DNA from: Sulfitobacter pontiacus
GTDB taxonomy: Bacteria; Pseudomonadota; Alphaproteobacteria; Rhodobacterales; Rhodobacteraceae
Reading direction: 5' to 3'
Assembly: GCF_040790665.1 (NCBI RefSeq)
Contig: NZ_CP160849.1
Coordinates: forward strand, 2,009,501 to 2,073,500
Length of the DNA: 64,000 nt
Shown here: positions 34,721-43,246 of the stretch, in pieces
How the letters are laid out: each line of letters opens with the position of its first letter
Numbering within the stretch: the first letter of the stretch is position 1
The notes under the pieces: generated by a model
The model's database searches: none
What the model was told of the DNA's origin: nothing
The model's input: only the letters and a program-made list of their open reading frames with translations
Made by a program: the position numbers and the translations under genes

Positions 34721-35626
34721 CTACGCGCCCCACTCTGCATGTGACCCAAGATGCGCGATGAGAAAGTCGATCAGGATGCGCGTCTTGGGGGTAAGCACGT
34801 TTGAGCGCGGGTACATCAACCACAAGACCGAACTGTCGTTCAGCTTCCATTTCGGCAGGACACGGATCAACCGGCCCGAGCGCAGCTCGTCCGAGACGCT
34901 CCAGAGGGAATTGATCGACAGACCGGCCCCCGCAAGGGTGGCCTCACGCTGAGCGTCACCATCGTCAACGATGGTCCGGCAGATCATCTGGGCGGGGTCA
35001 AGCGGCGCGGTTTCGCCCTCTGGGCCGATCAATTCGCGCGGCTCAAGGTCGATCCATGCCAGAAACCGATGCCCCCGAAGCTCTGCCGGTGACTGCGGTA
35101 CGCCGTGTTCCTCAAGATATGCAGGAGAGGCACAAAGAACGCGGGTATCATCCGCCAGCTTGCGCCCCTTGAGGCTGCTGTCGGTCAGGGGGGCCGCGCG
35201 CAACGCCAGGTCAAAACTGCCCTCGATCGCGTCAAACCGTGCGTCAGACAGGCGAAGTTCGAGCGTAAGGTCGGGGAACGCCGCGTGAAACTGCGGCAGA
35301 AGGGGCATAATGTGACGCTGCGCGAAACTGCTTGGCGCGGCAAATCGGATGGTGCCCTTGGGGCTGGTTTCATGGCTGCCAAGAACGGCCATCGCCGCCT
35401 CTGCCTGCGCCAGTATCTCCCGCGCGTAAGGAAGGAAGTCGGACCCTTCGAGCGACAGCGACACTTTACGGGTGGTGCGTCGCAGCAGCTCTACGCCAAG
35501 CTCCTGTTCCAGTTTGGCAAGGCGGGCGCTGGCGACCGCAGGGGCAAGACCCAGATTCCGTCCGGCAGCAGAGATGTTTAGCCGGTCGGCGGCCATTACA
35601 AAAAGGCGCAGGTTGTCAGTATCCAC
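34721..35626 (-). CDS. LysR family transcriptional regulator
   Basis: A 301-residue LysR-type regulator. The winged helix-turn-helix starts directly after the proposed start (DTDNLRLFVMAADRLNISAAGRNLGLAPAVASARLAKLEQELG). The effector-binding domain takes residues about 90-290. The GTG at 35626 is preferred because GGAG lies 9 bases before it and LysR proteins begin at this point. An ATG at 35710 would add 28 unrelated residues and nearly reach the divergent gene. It probably controls the zeta-crystallin-like dehydrogenase gene reading away from it, a common arrangement for this pair. Confidence 0.87.
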   Translation of the reverse strand: MDTDNLRLFVMAADRLNISAAGRNLGLAPAVASARLAKLEQELGVELLRRTTRKVSLSLEGSDFLPYAREILAQAEAAMAVLGSHETSPKGTIRFAAPSSFAQRHIMPLLPQFHAAFPDLTLELRLSDARFDAIEGSFDLALRAAPLTDSSLKGRKLADDTRVLCASPAYLEEHGVPQSPAELRGHRFLAWIDLEPRELIGPEGETAPLDPAQMICRTIVDDGDAQREATLAGAGLSINSLWSVSDELRSGRLIRVLPKWKLNDSSVLWLMYPRSNVLTPKTRILIDFLIAHLGSHAEWGA

Positions 35627-35727
35627 CGCTATTATCTCCGCTATCCGAATAATCAAATCGGAAAAATGCCGGTTTTCTACCGTTTCACAAGACCTATTTT
35701 TCAGCGACACAATGAAGGAACAAAGAA

Positions 35728-36723
35728 ATGAAAGCCATTGGATATAGCGCGGCGGGCCCTGCGGACACGCTCGATATGATTGAAATCGACCGGGCCGCGG
35801 TGGGACCGCGTGATCTGCTGGTCGCGGTGAAAGGCATCTCGGTCAATCCGGTCGACGTGAAGCTGCGCGCCGCCACCCAACCCGAAGGCGCGGCGCGCGT
35901 TCTGGGCTTTGACGCGGCAGGCGTCGTGGCCGAAGTAGGCGCGTCGGTCACCGGCTTTAAGGTCGGCGATGAGGTCTTCTATGCGGGCGACGTCACGCGC
36001 GCGGGCACCAATGCGGAATTCCATGCCGTCGATGAACGGATCGTCGGGCGCAAGCCGGCCAGCCTCGACTTTACCGAAGCGGCGGGGCTGCCGCTGACCT
36101 CGATCACCGCGTGGGAGATGTTGTTCGACGCATTCCGCCTGACCGAAGGGGGCGGCGCGGAGCAAAGCTTGCTGGTGATCGGTGGCGCTGGCGGCGTCGG
36201 CTCTATCCTTATCCAGTTGGCCAAAGCGCTGACCGGGCTTACCGTCATTGCGACGGCCTCTCGGCCCGAGACCGAGGATTGGGTGCGCAAGATGGGGGCG
36301 GATCACGTGGTTGACCATCGCGGTGACCTAGCCGCGCAGCTGGCAGAGCTGAGCCAGACCCCAAGCTATGTCGCCGCGTTGACGGCGACGGATCAGCATT
36401 GGCCCGCAATCATCGACTTGATCGCGCCCCGCGGCCAGATCGCGCTGATCGACGACCCCGAGGCGCTGGATATCAAGGCGGCCAAGCCCAAGGCGTTGAG
36501 CATCCATTGGGAATTCATGTTCACCCGTTCGATGTTCGCGACCGACGATATGGATGCCCAGCAAGACCTGCTGAACCGCGTCGCAGCGATGATCGACGCA
36601 GGCACATTGCAGTCGACAGTCACCGAGCGCGGCGAGGCGCTGACCGTCGAGGCGCTGCGCGCAGCGCATCTGCGGCAAGAAAGCGGTCGCGTGATTGGCA
36701 AACAGGTGCTTGGCGGACTTTAA
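35728..36723 (+). CDS. Zinc-binding alcohol dehydrogenase family protein (quinone oxidoreductase-like)
   Basis: A 331-residue medium-chain dehydrogenase/reductase. GroES-like N-terminal domain (about 1-120) with [12 protein letters not shown] and [15 protein letters not shown](P)-binding domain with [19 protein letters not shown] and [23 protein letters not shown]. The catalytic zinc ligands of true alcohol dehydrogenases are not evident, so it is closer to zeta-crystallin-type NADPH:quinone reductases. AAGGA precedes the ATG. Divergent from a LysR gene and followed by a strong hairpin. Substrate unknown. Confidence 0.87.
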   Translation: MKAIGYSAAGPADTLDMIEIDRAAVGPRDLLVAVKGISVNPVDVKLRAATQPEGAARVLGFDAAGVVAEVGASVTGFKVGDEVFYAGDVTRAGTNAEFHAVDERIVGRKPASLDFTEAAGLPLTSITAWEMLFDAFRLTEGGGAEQSLLVIGGAGGVGSILIQLAKALTGLTVIATASRPETEDWVRKMGADHVVDHRGDLAAQLAELSQTPSYVAALTATDQHWPAIIDLIAPRGQIALIDDPEALDIKAAKPKALSIHWEFMFTRSMFATDDMDAQQDLLNRVAAMIDAGTLQSTVTERGEALTVEALRAAHLRQESGRVIGKQVLGGL

Positions 36724-36735
36724 GTAATAGAGATC

Positions 36736-36776
36736 ACGCGGGGGCGTCGTGCCATGTTCACGCCACGCCCCCGCGT
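36736..36776 (+). terminator. Stem-loop after the quinone oxidoreductase-like gene
   Basis: Perfect 12-bp inverted repeat ACGCGGGGGCGT / ACGCCCCCGCGT with a 17-base loop, 12 bases after the stop codon. The tail is only weakly T-rich (CCCTTCCGCCTTT). Confidence 0.6.
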
Positions 36777-36847
36777 CCCTTCCGCCTTTGAAGGGGCGCG
36801 TAGATTGCCCATAGGTTCGCGTAAGCGCAACGAGTTGCTGATCAGGG

Positions 36848-36863
36848 CTTGACCTGCGTCAAG
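36848..36863 (+). promoter_or_regulatory. FNR/CRP-type palindrome upstream of arsR
   Basis: CTTGAC-CTGC-GTCAAG, a perfect 16-base palindrome ending 21 bases before the arsR start. The core TTGAC-N4-GTCAA fits the FNR/FnrL/Dnr box shape (TTGAY-N4-RTCAA). It could instead be the ArsR operator itself. Confidence 0.45.
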
Positions 36864-36884
36864 TGAATCAATAATTCCCGATAT

Positions 36885-37217
36885 ATGGATAAGAATCACG
36901 CTCTCGACGCTTTTGCGGCGCTCAGTCAGGTCACCCGCCTTGATGTCTTCCGTCTTCTCATCACAGCCGGAGAAGGGGGAATGTCGGCAGGCGATATCGG
37001 CGACACCTTGGGGGTGCGACAGAACACGATGTCGACCAACCTCGCGATTCTGGCACGTTCGGGCCTTATTCGCAGCAAGCGCGAAGGGCGAAGCATTCGT
37101 TACTTTGCCGATATGGAGGGGCTGCGCGGTTTGCTCGCCTTTCTGATGGAGGATTGCTGCGGCGGGCGCCCGGAACTCTGCCAGCCCATCATAAACGAGC
37201 TCGCCTGCCCCTGTTAG
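36885..37217 (+). CDS. arsR: ArsR family arsenite-responsive repressor
   Basis: A 110-residue winged-helix repressor. The recognition helix region is SAGDIGDTLGVRQNTMSTNLAILARSGL. The C-terminus carries Cys91, Cys92 and Cys98. This CC-x5-C spacing equals that of the As(III) site reported for Acidithiobacillus ferrooxidans ArsR (Cys95, Cys96, Cys102), unlike the CxCxxC site in the DNA-binding helix of plasmid R773 ArsR. Two more cysteines end the protein. It is the first gene of arsR-acr3-arsC-arsH, and a palindrome lies just upstream of its start. Confidence 0.9.
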   Translation: MDKNHALDAFAALSQVTRLDVFRLLITAGEGGMSAGDIGDTLGVRQNTMSTNLAILARSGLIRSKREGRSIRYFADMEGLRGLLAFLMEDCCGGRPELCQPIINELACPC

Positions 37218-37320
37218 ACGCGCATGGGGGAGGTGCCGCATTGGTCCTGTAACATTCCTGTGCTGACATCGGGCAACCACATATTCACGGCCAAGGGGCT
37301 GCAATTTTTGAAGGTTCGAC

Positions 37321-38388
37321 ATGACTGATACGACACTTCCCGCGGCGGCGGGTCTGGGCACGTTTGAAAAATGGCTGTCCGTCTGGGTGGCGCTGGCGAT
37401 TGGCGCGGGGCTGCTGCTTGGCAATCTGTTTCCGACTGCCTTTGGCATGCTCGCCGGGCTTGAGGTGGCGTCGGTGAACCTGCCCGTTGCGGTGCTGATC
37501 TGGGCGATGGTGTTCCCGATGATGGTCGGTGTGGATTTCGGAGCCTTGCGTCAGGTGGGGGACAAGCCGAAAGGGTTGGTTGTCACGGTGGTGGTGAACT
37601 GGCTGGTCAAGCCCTTCACCATGGCCGCCCTTGGCGTGTTGTTCTTTAACTATTTTTTCGCAGGTCTGATCCCGCCGGATGACGCGCAGGCCTATCTTGC
37701 GGGCGTTATCCTGCTGGGGGCCGCACCCTGTACCGCGATGGTGTTCGTCTGGTCGAACCTGACGCGGGGGGATGCGACCTATACGCTGGTGCAGGTGAGC
37801 GTGAACGACGTCATCATGGTGTTCGCCTTCGCGCCCATCGTTGCCTTCTTGCTGGGGGCCACGGATATCGTTGTGCCTTGGGATACGCTGCTGTTGTCCG
37901 TGGGCCTTTACGTAATGCTGCCGCTTTTCGTGGGATATCTGACGCGCCAGCGGCTGATTGCGCAAGGCGGCGAAGCGGCGGTGGATCGGTTCAAGGCGGG
38001 TGTGCAGCCGTTTTCGATCATCGGTCTGCTTGTGACGGTGGTCTTGCTTTTCGCGTTTCAGGGCGAGGTGATCCTGGACCGGCCGCTGGTGATTGCCCTG
38101 ATCGCTGTGCCGCTTCTGATCCAGTCCTACGGGATATTCTTTCTGGCCTATGGGGTCGCGCGGGCCTGGGGTATCCCCTTCAACGTCGCGGCACCCTGCG
38201 CCTTGATCGGCACCTCCAACTTTTTCGAGCTGGCGGTCGCGGTTGCGATCAGCCTTTTCGGGCTCGGATCCGGTGCAGCATTGGCGACGGTGGTCGGTGT
38301 CTTGGTTGAAGTGCCTGTCATGCTGTCGCTTGTCGCTTTTGCAAACAGAACCCGCCACTGGTTCCCTGCCTCGGAGGGGTCAGCGTGA
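37321..38388 (+). CDS. acr3: ACR3 family arsenite efflux transporter
   Basis: A 355-residue inner-membrane carrier with about ten membrane helices that exports As(III) using the proton gradient. The ACR3 signature [15 protein letters not shown] holds the conserved cysteine (Cys137), and [22 protein letters not shown] residues in the second helix are typical. Other conserved segments are [18 protein letters not shown] and [19 protein letters not shown]. It lies 103 bases after arsR, with arsC overlapping its stop codon. Confidence 0.93.
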   Translation: MTDTTLPAAAGLGTFEKWLSVWVALAIGAGLLLGNLFPTAFGMLAGLEVASVNLPVAVLIWAMVFPMMVGVDFGALRQVGDKPKGLVVTVVVNWLVKPFTMAALGVLFFNYFFAGLIPPDDAQAYLAGVILLGAAPCTAMVFVWSNLTRGDATYTLVQVSVNDVIMVFAFAPIVAFLLGATDIVVPWDTLLLSVGLYVMLPLFVGYLTRQRLIAQGGEAAVDRFKAGVQPFSIIGLLVTVVLLFAFQGEVILDRPLVIALIAVPLLIQSYGIFFLAYGVARAWGIPFNVAAPCALIGTSNFFELAVAVAISLFGLGSGAALATVVGVLVEVPVMLSLVAFANRTRHWFPASEGSA

Positions 38389-38807
38389 GTGTTGTCATTC
38401 ATCATAACCCCGACTGCGGCACGTCCCGCAATGTGCTGGCCATCATAAAAGCATCGGGCGTGGAGCCCGTTGTGATCCCCTATCTTGATACCGGCTGGAC
38501 GCGCGAACAGCTTTTGGGGCTTTTCGCGGCGGCGGGTTTGACGCCGCGCAGCGCTTTGCGGGTAAAGCGATCTCCGGCAGAGGCATTGGGGCTGCTGGAT
38601 CCTGACGTGGGCGACGAAGCCCTTCTGGCCGCCATGCTGGAACACCCCATTCTGGTCAATCGCCCCATTGTCTGCACACCCAAAGGCGTCCGGCTGTGCC
38701 GCCCAAGCGAGGCCGTGTTGGACTTGCTTGACCACCTCCCACAGGGGCCGCTGACCAAGGAAGACGGCTCTTTACTGATTGACGCGGAAGGAAACCGAGT
38801 TGCCTGA
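38385..38807 (+). CDS. arsC: Arsenate reductase, glutathione/glutaredoxin-dependent type
   Basis: A 140-residue ArsC of the glutaredoxin-coupled class, reducing arsenate to arsenite for export by ACR3. The active-site cysteine is Cys11 in [11 protein letters not shown]. The arginines of the arsenate site lie in ILVNRPIV (about residues 90-97) and nearby. The start is a GTG whose last bases overlap the acr3 stop (GTGA), with GGAGGGG 5-6 bases upstream, so translation is coupled. The end overlaps arsH by 8 bases. Confidence 0.92.
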   Translation: MSVVIHHNPDCGTSRNVLAIIKASGVEPVVIPYLDTGWTREQLLGLFAAAGLTPRSALRVKRSPAEALGLLDPDVGDEALLAAMLEHPILVNRPIVCTPKGVRLCRPSEAVLDLLDHLPQGPLTKEDGSLLIDAEGNRVA

Positions 38808-39510
38808 TACCCCGAACCTTGATGACACCCATTTCAAAGCGATTGATGCGGCGCGTCTGCTTGAGCCCGCAGCAGACGCGGATCGCCCGCGTATTTTGTT
38901 GCTTTACGGATCATTGCGGGACCGGTCGTTCAGCCGGCTCATGACAGAGGAAGCCGCGCGCATTCTGACACGGCTGGGGGCCGACACGCGTACCTATTCG
39001 CCGTCTGGCCTGCCGCTGCCGGATGATGCCGACGCCAGTCACCCCAAAGTGCAGGAGCTGCGCGATCTGGTCACGTGGTCGGACGGTATGGTCTGGTGTT
39101 CACCCGAACGCCACGGGGCCATGACCGGCATCATGAAAACCCAGATCGACTGGATTCCGCTGTCCTTGGGCGGTGTGCGCCCGACGCAGGGCAAAACGCT
39201 GGCCGTGATGCAGGTCAGCGGGGGGTCACAAAGCTTTAACGCCGTGAACCAGCTGCGCATTCTTGGGCGTTGGATGCGGTTGCTCACGATCCCGAACCAG
39301 TCCTCCACCCCCAAAGCCTTTCTGGAGTTTGACGACGCGGATCGGATGAAGCCATCGCCGTTCTATGATCGGGTCGTTGATGTCATGGAAGAGCTGGTGA
39401 AGTTCACGGTGCTGACCAAAGACAGGAAAGACTACCTGCTGGATCGCTATAGCGAGCGTAAGGAAAGCGCCGCCGAGCTGTCGAAGCGCGTGAACCAGAA
39501 ATCGATCTGA
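38800..39510 (+). CDS. arsH: ArsH, NADPH-dependent FMN reductase (organoarsenical oxidase)
   Basis: A 236-residue flavodoxin-like protein of the ArsH family, reported to oxidise trivalent organoarsenicals and to reduce quinones or azo dyes with NADPH. The FMN phosphate loop is [38 protein letters not shown] and [14 protein letters not shown] are family hallmarks. No ATG is available near the conserved N-terminus; the best start is TTG at 38800, preceded by GGAAGG at 8 bases and overlapping the arsC end. An earlier TTG at 38779 is possible. Confidence 0.9.
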   Translation: MPDTPNLDDTHFKAIDAARLLEPAADADRPRILLLYGSLRDRSFSRLMTEEAARILTRLGADTRTYSPSGLPLPDDADASHPKVQELRDLVTWSDGMVWCSPERHGAMTGIMKTQIDWIPLSLGGVRPTQGKTLAVMQVSGGSQSFNAVNQLRILGRWMRLLTIPNQSSTPKAFLEFDDADRMKPSPFYDRVVDVMEELVKFTVLTKDRKDYLLDRYSERKESAAELSKRVNQKSI

Positions 39511-39692
39511 CCGATTTGTCGACCGCAGGGGCAGAAATATCCGTATGTTGAACGGGACGCGGCTTGAATGATTTGCGCGACAGCTGCGGTGGATGGTCTG
39601 TTAAAGCTTCATCCAGCGCAGTTGCCTGCCTAAGGTGACCGCGCAGCGGCTGCATATAATGATCGTGATATCGCCAGAGACAGGGGCATTTT

Positions 39693-40235
39693 GTGACACA
39701 ACTATCTGATACACCAACCCGTTACGGCGCCGTAAGCCGGCTGCTTCACTGGGGCATGGCTGCATTGTTTGCGGCGCAGTTTATCTCCGCCGCGGCGCAT
39801 TGGGCGCTTCCGCGAGAGAACACCCTGCGCGAGCTTCTTTGGGGCTACCATACGACGCTGGGGGTGACGCTATTCGCGCTGATCCTGGTGCGCGGTTTGT
39901 GGGGGCTGGCGAACATCCAACGGCGGCCTGCGCATGCCGGTTTGATGGGGCAGGCGGCTGTCGCGGGTCATGTGGTTCTATATGCCTTGATGGTGATCGT
40001 CCCGGGCGTACGGCTCTTGGCCGCAGCGGGCGGCACCCGTGGCCTGAGCTATTTCGGGGTGCAGATATTCCCGCCCCAAACCGCCGAGGTCGCCTGGATG
40101 CAAGCGCCCGCGGAATGGCATGGAGAGCTGGGCTGGATCCTTGCCCTTGTGGTGCTTGGGCATATCTTCATGGCAGTCGTTTGGCATCGCCTGATCCAGC
40201 GTGATGATGTCCTGTCCACGATGGCGGGGCGGTAA
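39693..40235 (+). CDS. Cytochrome b561 family protein
   Basis: A 180-residue bacterial cytochrome b561 (YodB/CybB-like), an inner-membrane diheme protein that moves electrons between quinol and an unknown partner. Four hydrophobic segments are visible. Heme-ligand histidines are expected in SRLLHWGMAALF, YHTTLGV, AVAGHVVLYALM and LVVLGHIFMAVVWH. The start is a GTG with AGGGG about 7 bases upstream. A perfect TATAAT lies at 39655-39660, but no good -35 box is at the right distance. A hairpin follows the gene. Confidence 0.9.
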   Translation: MTQLSDTPTRYGAVSRLLHWGMAALFAAQFISAAAHWALPRENTLRELLWGYHTTLGVTLFALILVRGLWGLANIQRRPAHAGLMGQAAVAGHVVLYALMVIVPGVRLLAAAGGTRGLSYFGVQIFPPQTAEVAWMQAPAEWHGELGWILALVVLGHIFMAVVWHRLIQRDDVLSTMAGR

Positions 40236-40319
40236 GACGCTGAAAATAGGGAACTTGGGTCTTTCCCGAGGTCAATGCCCGCGTCTTCGGTTTTACTATG
40301 GGGCCTTCAGGGGGTAAGA

Positions 40320-40334
40320 CAGGCCAACGGCCTG
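40320..40334 (+). terminator. Small stem-loop after the cytochrome b561 gene
   Basis: CAGGCC-AAC-GGCCTG, followed by GCTGCTTTT. It is a short stem, so a weak terminator at most, before the rlmF gene. Confidence 0.4.
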
Positions 40335-40368
40335 GCTGCTTTTCACCACTTTCAACAAAGGCTTTCCC

Positions 40369-41295
40369 ATGGCCACCAAAACCAACTTGCACCCCCGCAA
40401 CCTCCACAACGAGGGGTATGATTTCGCGCGTCTGATTGCGGCCCTCCCCGAGCTAGGGCCGTTTACCGGCCCTAATCCAGCAGGTCAGACCACCATCGAT
40501 TTCCGGGATGTAGCGGCTGTGCGTATGCTCAATCGAGCGCTGCTCAAGGCGGACTACGGCATTGATTTCTGGGACATCCCGCCGAACTATCTTTGCCCGC
40601 CCATTCCGGGGCGCGTCGATTATATCCACCATCTGGCCGATCTGCTTGCGCGCAGCAACAACAACGAGATTCCGCGCGGGCCGCAGATCAAGGCGTTGGA
40701 CATCGGCACCGGCGCGAGCCTGGTCTACCCGCTGACGGGGCAAAGCGCCTATGGCTGGCAGTTTACCGGTGTCGATATCGACCCTGTGGCCATCAAGTCT
40801 GCGCAACAGATTGCAAAGGCCAACGCGCTGGACGTGGACCTGCGGCTGCAAGAGAACCGCGAGGATATTTTCGACGGGGTGATCCATCCTGACGACCGTT
40901 TCCACGTCACCCTGTGCAACCCGCCCTTTCACGCCTCAATGGAAAGGGCGACGAAGGGCACGCAACGGAAATGGGCGAACCTTGGCAAAGGGCGCTCAGG
41001 CAAGCTCAATTTCGGCGGGCAAAACGCCGAGCTCTGGTGCCCTGGCGGCGAGATCAAGTTCATCGCCAGCATGGTCGACCAAAGCCGCGCGATTGCGGGG
41101 CAATGTCTGTGGTTTACGTCGCTTGTGTCAAAAAAGGACAACGTGCAGACGCTGTATAAAATCCTGAAAAAGGCCAAGGTCGCCAACTGCGATGTGGTCG
41201 AGATGGCGCAGGGGCAAAAGACAAGCCGGTTCATCGCCTGGACATTCGTCAAGAAAGATCAGCGTGCGTCCTTTATGAAGGAAACCGCGCGCTAG
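40369..41295 (+). CDS. rlmF: 23S rRNA (adenine-1618-N6)-methyltransferase
   Basis: A 308-residue RlmF (YbiN) protein, which methylates N6 of A1618 in 23S rRNA. The N-terminus HPRNLHNEGYDF and DFRDVAAVRMLNRALLKADYGI are family signatures. The SAM site has KALDIGTGASLVYPL, and the adenine-N6 catalytic motif is NPPF (in TLCNPPFHASMERA). Length and order are normal. It is a single gene, convergent with the ion channel gene. Confidence 0.93.
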   Translation: MATKTNLHPRNLHNEGYDFARLIAALPELGPFTGPNPAGQTTIDFRDVAAVRMLNRALLKADYGIDFWDIPPNYLCPPIPGRVDYIHHLADLLARSNNNEIPRGPQIKALDIGTGASLVYPLTGQSAYGWQFTGVDIDPVAIKSAQQIAKANALDVDLRLQENREDIFDGVIHPDDRFHVTLCNPPFHASMERATKGTQRKWANLGKGRSGKLNFGGQNAELWCPGGEIKFIASMVDQSRAIAGQCLWFTSLVSKKDNVQTLYKILKKAKVANCDVVEMAQGQKTSRFIAWTFVKKDQRASFMKETAR

Positions 41296-41328
41296 AACAG
41301 CCACGCGCGTGTCTGATACCCCGCGACA

Positions 41329-42108
41329 TTAACCGCCCGTATCGCCCTTCGTCTCGATCTTGAGCGTGGTGCCGCAGTGTTTGCAGTGAACGGCGTCTGT
41401 CTCGTGACGGTTCAGGCCACATTCGGGGCAGGTGTGCTTGATCTTGGAGGGTTGGAAAATCGTGCGCGCCAATTGCACGAACAGCGCGACCCCGACCACC
41501 ATGATGAACACCGACAGCAGTTTGCCACCCGTCGTCGTCATCGTGATATCGCCAAAACCCGTTGTCGTCAGCGTCGCCACTGTAAAGTACAGTGCATCGA
41601 CATAGCCCGCGACGCCCGCGTCCTCTTCAAAGGTCAGCACAAACACCAGCGATGTGATGACAAAGATGAACACCAGCAGGTTGACCGCGGCAAGGATCGC
41701 GTCCTCGTGTTTGCGGAAAAACGCGCTTTCGCGTCGCAGATCGTGCAGCAGGTGATAGGCATGGATCAGCCGCAAACCGCGCAAGACCCGCAGGAACGCA
41801 AAGCTTTCGGCCATAAGCGGTGCCAGCACCAGCGATATCACCACCACCAGATCAGCAAGGGTGTAGATGCGCGTCAGCTCTTTGCGCAGGTTCGTAGAGA
41901 TCCAAAGACGCGCGGCAAGGTCAAACAGGATGAACAGACCAAAGAACGCATTGACCGCCGTAATCACCGGCGTTGACGGCAGCGCGGCGGTGGCGATGAA
42001 ATAGATGATCGTCAGGGAATCAAACAGGATCAACCCGTAACGAAACCGGCGCGAGCGCGTGTTTTGCCCATCGTATAAAGCTTTAATCGTACTGCGTAGA
42101 CTGTTCAT
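41329..42108 (-). CDS. Voltage-gated potassium channel-like protein with C-terminal zinc ribbon
   Basis: A 259-residue membrane protein with the six-helix plan of a voltage-gated ion channel. S1-S4 take residues about 25-125, with arginines spaced in FLRVLRGLRLIHAY as the voltage sensor. S5 (LLVFIFVITSLVFVLTF) is followed by the pore loop with selectivity filter TTGFGD, and then S6. After S6 comes a short zinc-ribbon-like domain, CPECG-N9-CKHCG, instead of an RCK or cyclic-nucleotide domain. TTGFGD rather than TVGYGD suggests potassium preference, which is not proven. It stands alone on the minus strand. Confidence 0.87.
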   Translation of the reverse strand: MNSLRSTIKALYDGQNTRSRRFRYGLILFDSLTIIYFIATAALPSTPVITAVNAFFGLFILFDLAARLWISTNLRKELTRIYTLADLVVVISLVLAPLMAESFAFLRVLRGLRLIHAYHLLHDLRRESAFFRKHEDAILAAVNLLVFIFVITSLVFVLTFEEDAGVAGYVDALYFTVATLTTTGFGDITMTTTGGKLLSVFIMVVGVALFVQLARTIFQPSKIKHTCPECGLNRHETDAVHCKHCGTTLKIETKGDTGG

Positions 42109-42126
42109 TGATCGGACATACCGCTT

Positions 42127-42161
42127 CCCTCAGGGTCGTCATCGTCAACAACCGCTGAGGG
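42127..42161 (-). other. Weak inverted repeat between the GT-like and channel genes
   Basis: CCCTCAG and CTGAGGG, separated by 21 bases, lie upstream of the channel gene start. It could be a weak terminator for the upstream gene. Confidence 0.25.
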
Positions 42162-42213
42162 GCAAGATGGCGCAAGGCGCGCCAATATCAATGGTTTGCG
42201 TGAGGCGGCGGGA

Positions 42214-43098
42214 TTACTCAGCCGTGGGCTCGTCTGTCCGGGTCAGGCGGCGCACAAAGCTGACGCCCGTTTGACGGCGCAGCATGCGACGGGATTTATG
42301 CTTTAGGCCGACTTCTTCCAGCACCTTGGGGTTGCGGTAATGCACCGTGAAGATATCGCGATCTTCGGGCAGGGGCTCCCCCCGTATCTTGCCGCCCAGG
42401 ATATAATGTTGCTCTTCCGCCAGCGGGTTCCATGTCAGGCCCGCACGGCGGATGGCGACAGGAAGGCTCATCTGATCCAGATAGGGGCGTCGCTTTTCCA
42501 GCGTGTCGATCTCGTCAATCCGTCGGGCCGTTTCGTACCAGACATCGGCAAACCGGCCCTGTGGTCCTTCGGCTTCGGGGAAAAGGACGAAACCGGACGA
42601 GAAATAGGGCACTTTGGGGCGGCGCGACTGGCGCATCAGGTACACGCGCTCTTCGGGGATCTCCATATCGAAGGCCCCGTAGATCAGGTCCCAGATGTCT
42701 TTCTGCGCCCAATACATACTGGCCGCGACAGAGCAGGAAACATGGCTGGATTTCACGATATTGTCGATTGTATTGGGGCGGATAAACAAGACGTCGGAAT
42801 CCACAAAGGCGGAAAACTCGCTCTCGCGGGGCTGCATCGCGGCGATGATCTTGTTGCCGTGGGGATAGGGCTCGCGCCACATGCCTTCCGTTTTCATCGG
42901 GCGCAGCTCCGCGCCCATTTTCTCGTGTGCGATGAACACCGAGGGGTGAACGTCGTTCATGCGATGTTCGGGCACATAGCCGATGCAGGCCACGTCTTCG
43001 GAAAACTGCTCGCGTACAGAGGCAAGCAGGCTACAGGCCATGATGTCGTAAGAGGGCGGTTCCACGATATAGGTGAGCGTAAGTCTCGGTTTCGCCAT
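42214..43098 (-). CDS. GT-A-like (nucleotide-sugar transferase fold) protein of unknown function
   Basis: A 294-residue soluble protein. FVDSDVLFI near residue 97 resembles the DxD metal/nucleotide-sugar motif of GT-A glycosyltransferases. YVPEHRMNDV, SSGFVLFPE and YLDQMSLPVAI fit the later acceptor-side strands of such folds. There are no membrane segments or signal peptide. It is not part of a polysaccharide cluster, so the donor and acceptor are unknown. The tail is basic (HKSRRMLRRQTG and VRRLTR), which could bind a membrane or nucleic acid. Confidence 0.6.
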   Translation of the reverse strand: MAKPRLTLTYIVEPPSYDIMACSLLASVREQFSEDVACIGYVPEHRMNDVHPSVFIAHEKMGAELRPMKTEGMWREPYPHGNKIIAAMQPRESEFSAFVDSDVLFIRPNTIDNIVKSSHVSCSVAASMYWAQKDIWDLIYGAFDMEIPEERVYLMRQSRRPKVPYFSSGFVLFPEAEGPQGRFADVWYETARRIDEIDTLEKRRPYLDQMSLPVAIRRAGLTWNPLAEEQHYILGGKIRGEPLPEDRDIFTVHYRNPKVLEEVGLKHKSRRMLRRQTGVSFVRRLTRTDEPTAE

Positions 43099-43151
43099 TA
43101 ATCTGCTTCCCTATCTACGGTGCCCGTCCCGCCCGGGCGGTCGGCTCCGGC

Positions 43152-43184
43152 GGGGCTGTCGCGCAAGGCTCGCTTGCACGCCCC
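43152..43184. terminator. GC-rich stem-loop after the galactoside ABC ATPase gene
   Basis: GGGGC ... GCAAG-GCTCG-CTTGC ... GCCCC forms a two-part stem. It is followed on the plus strand by AACTGTTTTT. It lies in the gap between the ATPase stop (leftward) and the GT-like gene. Confidence 0.35.
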
Positions 43185-43246
43185 AACTGTTTTTCAGGAA
43201 TGTCTGGTTGTGTCTAGGTTTACGTGACCGGTGACCCGCATGCGCC

